Assembly: GCF_900607235.1 (NCBI RefSeq)
Contig: NZ_LR027852.1
Span: 310,001-374,000, forward strand
DNA: 64,000 nt
Origin: Olivibacter jilunii
GTDB taxonomy: Bacteria; Bacteroidota; Bacteroidia; Sphingobacteriales; Sphingobacteriaceae
Direction of reading: 5' to 3'
Below are positions 8,924 to 16,828 of this stretch, piece after piece (the first letter of the stretch is position 1; every line of letters starts with the position of its first letter). Made by a program: the position numbers and the translations under genes. The notes under the pieces were generated by a model. The model was not told the DNA's origin. It saw only the letters and a list, made by a program, of their open reading frames with translations, and searched no databases.

Positions 8924-11062
8924 CTATCGAATCAGGTAATTAATGCCTATTCTAAAATTAAAAGGATTACCCAACGAGGCCGTAACCGTACGCGAATTGC
9001 CGCCTAAAAAATAGCGTTCATTCGTAATATTGTATACATTGAATTGAATGTTATAGCGGTTACGTTCATAATTAAGCATAGCGTCAAGTACAGTGGAAGC
9101 TGGTATCAAAAAATTTTGTGCACTTACAAAACCTACCTGGTTGCTGGTGTATCTGCCACCGATACCGATACCAAGCCCCTTTGCAAAACCAGTTGATAAA
9201 TTGTATTTGATCCAGGCATTGGCCATATGCTTGGGAGCATTTGCAAAGCGACTACCTTTAGCTCCTAAGGTATTATCGGATAATAGTACATGATCGTTGT
9301 ACGCATATCCAAGTATCAGATTGAAATGATGAATGTTCCCTTGGGTAGTGGCCTCAAAACCTTTGCTACGTGTTCCATCGATGGCGATTTGTCTATTTGG
9401 GTTTTCATCTGTTGGCGCGGCTGCCAGAATATTGGCGTAATCGATCTGATAAGCCGCCAATGTCAATGAAAATTGATTCTCGAACCAAGACGATTTGCTG
9501 CCTATTTCAACCTGCTTGGCTGTTCTTGGCGGGAATGGCCCTCCGTTTCGTACTGAATTGGAAGTTTGTGGATTGAAGGATGTGGTGTAGCTGCCGTAAA
9601 AGGAAAGCGCATCAATAGGCGAATAGACTAATCCTACTCGCGGAATCCAGGCCGAAGCATCCGATTCGTTTCCTTGCTCATTATCACGCGCTGATAAAGG
9701 GACGCGTCTCAAGCTGTAATCATCATAGCGCAAGGATAGCAACAAAATTAAATCTTTATATTTTATCTGATCCTGCACATAAGTGCCAATTAAATGAATA
9801 CGCTCTTTATTGTCGTCGTAATAATCGACTTCCGGGTTGGGGGCTGGAGGGTCAAGGCTATAATCGGGATTAAAAATGCTAATGCGTTGCGCCGGTGAAT
9901 TTCGGTAGTCATTTTTATGCCAACCATAATTATTATAATCGATACCGGTTAAGATATTATGAGTTAATGGCCCTGTTTTTAAAACATAGTTGAGAAAGGC
10001 CGTTGTTTGCCAGTTAAATTGGTCGTATAGCCAGTCTTGATACGATCTACTGATCGAGTCATGCTGAATCAAACCGGTTACAATATGGTCGGTATAATCG
10101 AAACGACTTCGCACATAACGTTGCACCAAGGTAAGTCGGAGCTTATTGCCCAATTGTTGATCGTAACGCAGATTGACGGATGTGTTATGCGTTTTTCCAT
10201 AGTCACTCGGGCTCTGTGCCGTTAGGTTATTCGGATAATAATCAAAATCAAAGGTACCATCAGGGCGAGTGAAAACATAAGAACCTCGGTCATATTGCTG
10301 CACGGCTTTCTCGTAGGCGTAGTTTACCTCCAGCAGCAGTTTGCCGGTGCAATTAAATTCATAAGAAAGGGAAGGAGCAATTAACAAGTTACGAACATCC
10401 TGATAGTCGCGAAAACTATTTCCTTGGTCGTACCCGACAATACTACGATAAAGCAGTTTTTTATTCTTAGTTAAGGGGCCCGTAGCATCCAAAGAAAATC
10501 GTTTAGCATTCCAGCTGCCATAAAATGCACTTAGTTCCAGCTGCGGCAGCGATAATGGCTTTTTAGTGGTAAAATTTATGGTGCCCCCCGGTGCATTATT
10601 ACTGAAAAGAACCGAAGAAGGTCCCCTTAATACTTCAACCTGTTCTATATTGTAAAGTAGCGGTTGTTGACTCCATAAATATAAATTTCCCCGTATGCCG
10701 TTGAAGGTGATGATGCCTGCGTCAAAAGGATTGTAAAAAGTAAAGCCTCTTAGGCTGTAATATCCCATACCGTTATTGGCCTTTACACCTGTTAAGGTAT
10801 TCGTTAAATCGTTTAGCGTAAATGCCTGCTTGTCGCGAATGACCTGTTGGCTAATCACTTGTATGGATTGCGGTGTTTGCTGCAACGAACTGGGTGTGCG
10901 CGTAACATTGGTTACACTATCAACCTGATAGCGCTTTTGTCGTGCACTGATCAATACCTCGTCGAGTTTACGCGTGGTGTTCGTATCGAAAGAAATGGTT
11001 TGTCCTTGCGTTACTGCTATAGAAAGAAGCAATAACACAAAGAGACTACTTATGAATCTCAT
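8924..11062 (-). CDS. TonB-dependent siderophore receptor
   Basis: Outer-membrane gated channel for a ferric siderophore. An ATG at 11062 gives a clean signal peptide ending near VTQGQ; the in-frame ATG at 11098 would put 12 extra residues before it. After a short stretch that may contain the TonB box (RKLDEVLISA) come a plug domain (PQSIQVISQQVIRDKQAFTLND, VEVLRGPSSVLFSNNAPGG broken here for length) and a 22-strand barrel with many aromatic-rich strands to a C-terminal IR. The lack of CarboxypepD-like or STN domains separates it from SusC glycan receptors and FecA-type transducers. Family is the FhuA/FcuA/FoxA siderophore group; the ligand is unknown. It forms an operon with the PepSY protein and probably the small Cys protein upstream. 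Confidence 0.88.
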   Translation of the reverse strand: MRFISSLFVLLLLSIAVTQGQTISFDTNTTRKLDEVLISARQKRYQVDSVTNVTRTPSSLQQTPQSIQVISQQVIRDKQAFTLNDLTNTLTGVKANNGMGYYSLRGFTFYNPFDAGIITFNGIRGNLYLWSQQPLLYNIEQVEVLRGPSSVLFSNNAPGGTINFTTKKPLSLPQLELSAFYGSWNAKRFSLDATGPLTKNKKLLYRSIVGYDQGNSFRDYQDVRNLLIAPSLSYEFNCTGKLLLEVNYAYEKAVQQYDRGSYVFTRPDGTFDFDYYPNNLTAQSPSDYGKTHNTSVNLRYDQQLGNKLRLTLVQRYVRSRFDYTDHIVTGLIQHDSISRSYQDWLYDQFNWQTTAFLNYVLKTGPLTHNILTGIDYNNYGWHKNDYRNSPAQRISIFNPDYSLDPPAPNPEVDYYDDNKERIHLIGTYVQDQIKYKDLILLLSLRYDDYSLRRVPLSARDNEQGNESDASAWIPRVGLVYSPIDALSFYGSYTTSFNPQTSNSVRNGGPFPPRTAKQVEIGSKSSWFENQFSLTLAAYQIDYANILAAAPTDENPNRQIAIDGTRSKGFEATTQGNIHHFNLILGYAYNDHVLLSDNTLGAKGSRFANAPKHMANAWIKYNLSTGFAKGLGIGIGGRYTSNQVGFVSAQNFLIPASTVLDAMLNYERNRYNIQFNVYNITNERYFLGGNSRTVTASLGNPFNFRIGINYLIR

Positions 11063-11148
11063 TGTTAAAGCATAATTTAAAATCAAAAAAGAATGCATAC
11101 CGAATCTTGCTAAAACGGTTGATGCCTATGTCTAAAAAAGATTTTAAA

Positions 11149-11529
11149 TTACACCTTGGGTGGTTTCAATAAAGAAGTATGGTAATTAGTTGGCCTTCCT
11201 TGGGTATAGGCAATCAGAAAAGATTGCTTAATGTTGTAAGTAGGAATTGTATTAAGTTGAGCAAGTTGGGGCGTTTGTAAATAGATGATTTCAGCCAGCT
11301 GCTTTATCATTTCCTGCTGCTGTTCATGTTCTCTTTTTTCGAGCTCTTTCATTTTTTTCATCAAAACACATTGCCCGTTACATTGTAATTCGGGCCGATC
11401 TCGATTAATACAGAGCTCCGTCGCTATATACTGCTGATTTAATTTAAAAGATACGAATAACCAAAATCTGCCGAAAGGCTGCATTAATACAACCAGTATC
11501 AAGAAGCAAACAGTAAGTTTTGATTTCAT
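11149..11529 (-). CDS. Small membrane-anchored CxNGxC protein
   Basis: Protein of 126 residues (129 if the ATG at 11538 is used) with an N-terminal hydrophobic segment (about 6-30), then a conserved-looking block with three cysteines, ELCINRDRPELQCNGQCVLM (Cys43, Cys53, Cys57 in the longer numbering), a charged coiled region rich in K/E/Q, and a variable tail. Proteins with this CxNKxxPxLxCNGKC pattern occur beside TonB receptors in Bacteroidota as hypothetical proteins; I know of no assigned function. A -7 box TAGCTTTG ends nine bases before the first ATG, which would leave almost no leader and therefore supports the second ATG at 11529. A metal-binding or redox role in the periplasm is a guess from the cysteines and the iron-uptake neighbours. 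Confidence 0.75.
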   Translation of the reverse strand: MKSKLTVCFLILVVLMQPFGRFWLFVSFKLNQQYIATELCINRDRPELQCNGQCVLMKKMKELEKREHEQQQEMIKQLAEIIYLQTPQLAQLNTIPTYNIKQSFLIAYTQGRPTNYHTSLLKPPKV

Positions 11530-11546
11530 CGTACACATGGGTGCTG

Positions 11547-11554
11547 CAAAGCTA
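11547..11554 (-). promoter_or_regulatory. Candidate -7 box for iron-uptake operon
   Basis: TAGCTTTG on the minus strand fits the Bacteroidota TAnnTTTG box, followed within about 20 bp by the small Cys-protein start. The -33 position is only TTTC-like, so the promoter call is tentative. Confidence 0.35.
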
Positions 11555-11768
11555 AAAAAAAGTGTAATGCAAAAGAAATTCTTCTTGTTTTTCTCTATAG
11601 ATAAATTAGCCTTCCTAATTTTTTACAAGGATAGCTAAGATGTTATAGAAAGAAGATAATAAAGGTCAAAAAAAATGATGCGATTGCGTAGATATTTGTT
11701 TAACTAACCAATATTAGATGGGACAAGAGCGTAATACCTCTACATTAATTGCGAATCAATTTTAATTT

Positions 11769-13397
11769 ATGATGAAAGCATCAATCACAGCAATCACACT
11801 GGGTATGTTGGCATGCTCAATAGGTGTCACAAAGGCGCAATATCCGGTTATACCGAAAGCAATAGAAGATTCCGCAAATGCGGAGATGGCCAAATTTCAA
11901 GCCCATGAGGAGGCAGCTTGGGCTAAAGCACTTCCGGTTATCGAGAAAGAAGCGAAAAATGGGAAGCCCTATATCCCTTGGGCAAGTAAACCCGAAGATC
12001 TTCCACAGGCAAAAATACCTGCCTTTCCCGGCGCTGAAGGTGGTGGTGCGTTTTCTTTTGGGGGGCGTGGTGGTAAAGTATATGTGGTTACGAGTTTAGC
12101 AGACAACGGCCCGGGGACCTTTCGCGAAGCCTGTGAACAAGGGGGGGCACGTATTGTCGTATTTAATGTAGCTGGTATTATTCATCTGAAAAGCCCCGTT
12201 AGTATCCGAGCGCCCTATATTACCATTGCCGGGCAAACTGCCCCTGGCGACGGTATTTGTATTGCGGGTGAATCGGTATGGATTGATACGCATGATGTCG
12301 TGATTCGCTACATGCGTTTCAGACGGGGAAGTACCGATGTTAACAGACGAGACGATGCCTTGGGAGGAAATGGTATCGGGAATATTATTATTGATCATGT
12401 ATCAGCGAGCTGGGGCCTCGATGAGAATATGTCAATGTATCGTCACGTATATAATAGGGGAGATAGCACGAAACAGGAAAAACTGCCAACAGTCAATGTA
12501 ACTATACAGAATTCAATCTTTTCAGAAGCCTTAGACCGTTATAACCACGCTTTTGGAAGTACCATTGGCGGACTCAACAGCACGTTTATGCGAAACCTTT
12601 GGGCGTCTAACATTAGTCGGAATCCTTCTATAGGTATGTACGGTGATTTTGGCTTTGTTAATAATGTTATCTTCAATTGGTGGAATCGAAGCGCTGATGG
12701 GGGCGATCATCGTTCGCTTTTCAATTTTATTAATAACTATTACAAACCGGGGCCGATCACGCCGATTGATAAACCTATTGGGCATCGTATACTGAAGCCG
12801 GAAGGAAATAGAGATCGCGGGCATGAAAATGAATATGGAAAAGCTTATGTCTCCGGTAATATCGTGGAAGGAAATGCAACAGTAACAGCGGATAATTGGG
12901 CCGGGGGTGTACAGATTGGAAACAAGCCCAATGCGGAGCCTTACACCGCACAGATTCGTGTCGACAAACCATTCCCGATGGCTAAAGTTACCTTGATGTC
13001 CGCAAAAGAAGCTTATGACCATGTATTAAAGAACGTCGGAGCAAACTTGCCGAAACGCGATGCAGTAGATGAACGGGTCATTAAACAGGTCGCAACGGGT
13101 AAGATTATTTATAACAAAAACAGTAAAGCTGACGTAAGCAGCCCTTATGTTAAACGCCGTCTACCCGCAGACTCCTATAAAATGGGCATAATCGCTGATC
13201 CGGAACAGGTTGGTGGCTACCCTACCTACAAGGGAACTCCTTATCAGGATGCAGATCAAGACGGTATGCCGGACGAGTGGGAAACTGCACATGGTTTGAA
13301 TCCAAAAGATGCAGGCGATGCGAGCTTGGATCGGGACGGTGATGGATATACCAATATTGAAGAATTTATAAATAGTGTGGTTCCTAAAATATTATAA
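11769..13397 (+). CDS. Secreted pectate-lyase-like right-handed beta-helix protein
   Basis: Exported protein of 542 residues. Signal peptide at 1-23 (ends VTKAQ). A spacer of about 60 residues is followed by the pectate-lyase opening AFPGAEGGGAFSFGGRGG and YVVTSLADNGPGTFREAC, then repeated hydrophobic rungs (VIRYMRFRRG, IIIDHVSASWGLDENMS) typical of parallel beta-helix polysaccharide lyases and pectate-lyase-like proteins of Bacteroidota. The C-terminal 50 residues contain Asp-rich calcium-binding repeats (DADQDGMPDEWE, DRDGDGYTN). Likely acts on pectin or a similar acidic glycan outside the cell or in the periplasm. It stands alone and is not inside a visible polysaccharide-utilisation locus; catalytic activity has not been checked residue by residue. 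Confidence 0.82.
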   Translation: MMKASITAITLGMLACSIGVTKAQYPVIPKAIEDSANAEMAKFQAHEEAAWAKALPVIEKEAKNGKPYIPWASKPEDLPQAKIPAFPGAEGGGAFSFGGRGGKVYVVTSLADNGPGTFREACEQGGARIVVFNVAGIIHLKSPVSIRAPYITIAGQTAPGDGICIAGESVWIDTHDVVIRYMRFRRGSTDVNRRDDALGGNGIGNIIIDHVSASWGLDENMSMYRHVYNRGDSTKQEKLPTVNVTIQNSIFSEALDRYNHAFGSTIGGLNSTFMRNLWASNISRNPSIGMYGDFGFVNNVIFNWWNRSADGGDHRSLFNFINNYYKPGPITPIDKPIGHRILKPEGNRDRGHENEYGKAYVSGNIVEGNATVTADNWAGGVQIGNKPNAEPYTAQIRVDKPFPMAKVTLMSAKEAYDHVLKNVGANLPKRDAVDERVIKQVATGKIIYNKNSKADVSSPYVKRRLPADSYKMGIIADPEQVGGYPTYKGTPYQDADQDGMPDEWETAHGLNPKDAGDASLDRDGDGYTNIEEFINSVVPKIL

Positions 13398-13436
13398 GAA
13401 ACGATAATAGAAGGTTTGAACATGATGTAGAGCTCT

Positions 13437-13472
13437 ACCTCCCGTTCCTTAAATTAACTAGGGACGGGAGGT
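13437..13472. terminator. Hairpin between convergent lyase and antiporter genes
   Basis: ACCTCCCGTTCC (13437-13448) pairs with GGGACGGGAGGT (13461-13472), 11 Watson-Crick pairs and one G-U. It lies midway between two convergent genes and could end both transcripts, although no U-tract follows on either strand. Confidence 0.45.
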
Positions 13473-13505
13473 GGTACGATGCATGTTTAACGACCGGGAG
13501 ATCGA

Positions 13506-15089
13506 TTAACCCTTCAGCAAGGCTAAACGTTCCTCCTCTAGGTCAAGGTAATAGAGATGTTTCCGCACAATCTCCTCGTCAAGATTTTGTTCTTTATTAC
13601 TATGTATTAGCAGCCAGGTCCGTTGTTCTTGTATAATCGCTAAATAAATCTCTTTATGTCGGCCGCTTATATTTTCTTCCGGAGCATCTGTACGGGTCTT
13701 ATGTTCCCATTTGTAAACGAGTTGCTTTAACATTCCATCACTTTCCAAATGATCTTTATAGGAGGTTTGTAGATGTCGCAGAGCCTGCGTTGCCAATTGC
13801 CGTTTAATCCATTTGTCGGCTTCCTCCTCCGGTAAGGTGTCGCCAAAGTTAGGAAAGCCTATCTTCTTAATTAAATAGGGAAGGGTTAATCCTTGCACCA
13901 GCAAGGTTACGAGAATGACTACAAACGTAATAAATAAGATAAGATTGCGTTGCGGAAATATTGTTCCATTATCAAGCTGCACCGGAATCGATAAGGCAGC
14001 AGCAAGTGATACTACACCCCGCATACCCGACCAACCGAGTAAAAAAGGCGTTCTTGCTCCAGGGTTTCTTTTGTCGGCTACGGTGATAAAGTTTCGGGCG
14101 ATTAACGTAACGAGCACGGCTCCATAAGCTGCAAGTATCCGGCCGATAATAAGCACAGCACTTATTAGTAAGCCATAGCCTATAGCGGATGATAAGCTCA
14201 TACCACCTAGCTCGGCAGTGATTTCGGGCAATTCCAAACCAATTAGCATAAATACCAGGCCATTTAGCACAAACACCAAGCTTTGCCATACGTTGAAACC
14301 TCTTAGTCGCGATTGGCTACTTAAAAAATTATGGCGCTTATTGGCTAATAACAGACCACCGCAAACTACCGCCAACACGCCTGAACAATGGGCTTCCTCT
14401 GCTGCAATATACATCACGTAGGGTGTTACAATGGTCAGTACAATATCGATCTGTGGATCGGTGGGTAGTAACTTATGAGCCTTCATAAAAATCCACCCAA
14501 TGGCCAGGCCTATTCCTACGCCGCCAGTAACCATCCATCCAAAACTGAGCGCCGCTTCATGCCACACAAATTGCCCGGTAGCAACCGCAACGAGAGCAAA
14601 TCGGAAGATGATCAACGAAGAGGCGTCGTTCATTAAACTTTCGCCCTCCAGAATGGAAACCATTCTACGTGGTACTTTTACAAATTTTAGGATTGCAGTG
14701 GCGCTAACTGCATCCGGTGGCGAAACAATACCACCTAGGACAAAACCTAGCGCCAGCGAGAATCCGGGTATAAAATGATTGGCTACCAAGGCTACCGAGA
14801 GGGCTGTTAGAAATACTACGACAAAAGCAAAGCTTACGATAATGCGCCGCCACCGCCAAAGTTCTTTCCAGGAAGTTGCCCATGCGGCTTCGTACAACAA
14901 AGGGGGAAGGAAAATCACAAAGATAAGCTCGGGCTCTATATGGACACGAGGTAGACCCGGAATAAAACTGATAAGCAGGCCGGCAATAACTAGTACAATT
15001 GGATAAGCAATACGCAATTTTTTTGCAAGCATGATCAGAAGCAAGATCACAATCAGTAAGCCTATGTAGAAAGGAAAGTGGTCGAACAT
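13506..15089 (-). CDS. CPA1-family Na+/H+ antiporter (NhaP-like)
   Basis: Inner-membrane exchanger of 527 residues with about 12 hydrophobic segments from 8 to 415, then a soluble tail of about 110 residues. The ion-site motifs of the CPA1 family are visible: LGGIVSPPDAVSATAIL and LEGESLMNDASSLI (the conserved ND pair). The GMRGVVSLAAALSIP loop is also typical. Predicted to export Na+ (or K+) for protons and so help pH and salt tolerance. The hydrophilic tail is charged and could be regulatory. It is monocistronic, convergent with the lyase gene. Ion preference cannot be told from sequence. Confidence 0.9.
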   Translation of the reverse strand: MFDHFPFYIGLLIVILLLIMLAKKLRIAYPIVLVIAGLLISFIPGLPRVHIEPELIFVIFLPPLLYEAAWATSWKELWRWRRIIVSFAFVVVFLTALSVALVANHFIPGFSLALGFVLGGIVSPPDAVSATAILKFVKVPRRMVSILEGESLMNDASSLIIFRFALVAVATGQFVWHEAALSFGWMVTGGVGIGLAIGWIFMKAHKLLPTDPQIDIVLTIVTPYVMYIAAEEAHCSGVLAVVCGGLLLANKRHNFLSSQSRLRGFNVWQSLVFVLNGLVFMLIGLELPEITAELGGMSLSSAIGYGLLISAVLIIGRILAAYGAVLVTLIARNFITVADKRNPGARTPFLLGWSGMRGVVSLAAALSIPVQLDNGTIFPQRNLILFITFVVILVTLLVQGLTLPYLIKKIGFPNFGDTLPEEEADKWIKRQLATQALRHLQTSYKDHLESDGMLKQLVYKWEHKTRTDAPEENISGRHKEIYLAIIQEQRTWLLIHSNKEQNLDEEIVRKHLYYLDLEEERLALLKG

Positions 15090-15194
15090 CTTAAGGTTTT
15101 TTGGAGTACAAATATAGGATCAAATTTAATGCTAAATTAGCCGTACGGAGCATGCTCACCTGCTATTTATTTGGATACCGGATGGACGTGATCG

Positions 15195-15824
15195 TTATCT
15201 TTTTGTAAGGGCCATTTTAATGCCCATTAAAAGATACACACAGCCCGTTATTTTGTTGAGCCAGCTACTCAGTTTCAAATTTTTCTTTAATTTGGCAGAG
15301 AACAGTGAAGAACAATAAGCAATAAGTGAAAGCCAAATACTACCCAATAGCGCGAAACTTGCGCCAAGGGCTATAAAAGGACTAGGATCATCCATATACG
15401 CTTTGTTAATAAATTGGGGAAAAAAGGAAAGGAAGAACAATGCTACTTTTGGGTTGAGAATATTGGTAATAAAACCGGCATAAAAGTTCTGAAAGCCACT
15501 TTTACCTTTGGTTATTTCTATATCAAATTGCAATTCCTTTTTTGAGCGAAGTGAGGAAAGCCCAAGAAAGATTAAATACAGTGCACCTACGTATTTAACA
15601 ACAGAGAACGCCATGGCCGACTGTGCAATAATCATGGAAAGGCCAAGCGAGGCAAACAAAGTGTGTGCTAATATTCCACAAGTAATACCTAACATCGAAT
15701 GCACACCCGCCGCTCTTCCCTCCGCAATGGATTTGTTTAACACAAACACGGTGTCAATCCCGGGTGTCATAACAAAGATTATTGTGGTTGCTAAAAACAG
15801 GATATAATTTTCAATTCCAGCCAT
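15195..15824 (-). CDS. LysE/RhtB family amino-acid exporter
   Basis: Six-helix membrane protein of about 209 residues, the usual size for LysE/RhtB exporters. The start at 15824 gives the typical opening MAGIENYILFLATTIIFVMTP followed by the conserved TPG.DT motif (MTPGIDTVFVLNKSIAEG). A start at 15857 would prepend 11 very hydrophobic residues and is less likely. Other family blocks are KYVGALYLIFLGLSSLRS and GFITNILNPKVALFFLSFFPQF. Predicted to pump amino acids or related metabolites out of the cell. Monocistronic; substrate unknown. Confidence 0.86.
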   Translation of the reverse strand: MAGIENYILFLATTIIFVMTPGIDTVFVLNKSIAEGRAAGVHSMLGITCGILAHTLFASLGLSMIIAQSAMAFSVVKYVGALYLIFLGLSSLRSKKELQFDIEITKGKSGFQNFYAGFITNILNPKVALFFLSFFPQFINKAYMDDPSPFIALGASFALLGSIWLSLIAYCSSLFSAKLKKNLKLSSWLNKITGCVYLLMGIKMALTKR

Positions 15825-15998
15825 AAAAAGAATAATGATTACGAATATAACATTCATTTTTTAAAACGTACGCGATAAGTATTCTGTCGCTGATACTCGG
15901 TAGATTTCTTCTTGTAAACAAAAAAATAAAGCTAGCAAAACAAAAAAGCAAAATATGCGTTTATATTATAAGGTTTAGGTTGATTATAACATACAGAG

Positions 15999-16033
15999 GC
16001 CCATGCTACCCAAAGCAGGGCTTTTGTTGTTTT
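15999..16033 (+). terminator. Orphan terminator-like hairpin upstream of YdeI-like gene
   Basis: GCCC-a-TGCT pairs with AGCA-GGGC (15999-16021) with one bulge and is followed by TTTTGTTGTTTTT. No protein gene reads into it on the plus strand, so it is either chance or the 3' end of a short unannotated transcript. Confidence 0.25.
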
Positions 16034-16105
16034 TGGCTATTTAAAAGAAAACCTATATTTTTAAGTAGATGGTTAAAAAATTAAGATGCCAAGCTGGAAA
16101 AGACG

Positions 16106-16588
16106 ATGCATAAATTTGTTGCTGAAATAAATATCATTGGTATTAATCCTTTTGTATTTGTGCCTGAAAAAATCTTACAAGATATTTTTAAAGAAGCAGG
16201 AAAGGAAAAGGGAAAAATTCCGATTCGAGGATCGATAAATGGGAATCCTTATAAACAAACATTAGTGAAGTATCAGGGGGACTGGCGTCTGTACGTTAAC
16301 ACATTGATGCTTAAAAACTCTCCGAAAAGAATAGGAGAGGTCGTTGAATTGACGCTTGAATTCGACCCCGGTGATCGAACGATTAAACCCCACCAAAAGT
16401 TAGTGGCCGCACTTGGCGAAAACCAAGATGCCAAAGATGTCTTTGATAAACTAAGTCCGTCGCTACAGAATGAAATTATTCGATACATTGCCAATTTAAA
16501 AACGGAAACAAGCATCGATAAAAATGTAATAAGAGCGATCGACTTTTTGCTGGGAAAAAGTCGGTTTATCGGACGAGATAAGCCCTGA
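16106..16588 (+). CDS. DUF1905/YdeI-OmpD-associated family protein
   Basis: Cytoplasmic protein of 160 residues in two small domains. Residues 1-95 look like DUF1905, a beta-barrel with the pattern VPEKILQDIF...IPIRGSINGNPYKQTL...GDWRLYVNTLMLKNSPKR (given in pieces) and VVELTLEFDPGDR. Residues 100-155 look like the helical YdeI/OmpD-associated module (DAKDVFDKLSPSLQNEIIRY). Proteins of this family are linked by name to bacteriocin protection, but the biochemical function is unknown. Isolated gene; upstream of it are a terminator-like hairpin and AT-rich DNA. Confidence 0.75.
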   Translation: MHKFVAEINIIGINPFVFVPEKILQDIFKEAGKEKGKIPIRGSINGNPYKQTLVKYQGDWRLYVNTLMLKNSPKRIGEVVELTLEFDPGDRTIKPHQKLVAALGENQDAKDVFDKLSPSLQNEIIRYIANLKTETSIDKNVIRAIDFLLGKSRFIGRDKP

Positions 16589-16828
16589 ATTAGGGTCCGT
16601 TATGAATAGGTTAACTGCCATCGTCAGCTCAGTTGCATATTTCAATGCGCATTTTTGAGCCGGTTTGACTTTGATTGGTGTTCATATCTCAATATCTATT
16701 GTTATTTGTTCGCGCCAGACAATTAAGACGAAGTGGTCGTGTGTCAAAGGTACCTAATTGAATTAGAAGCAAGGCAAATTTGACACTTTCCTTGAGGATA
16801 CCATCTAACAAAAGAATGGAATAAACGA

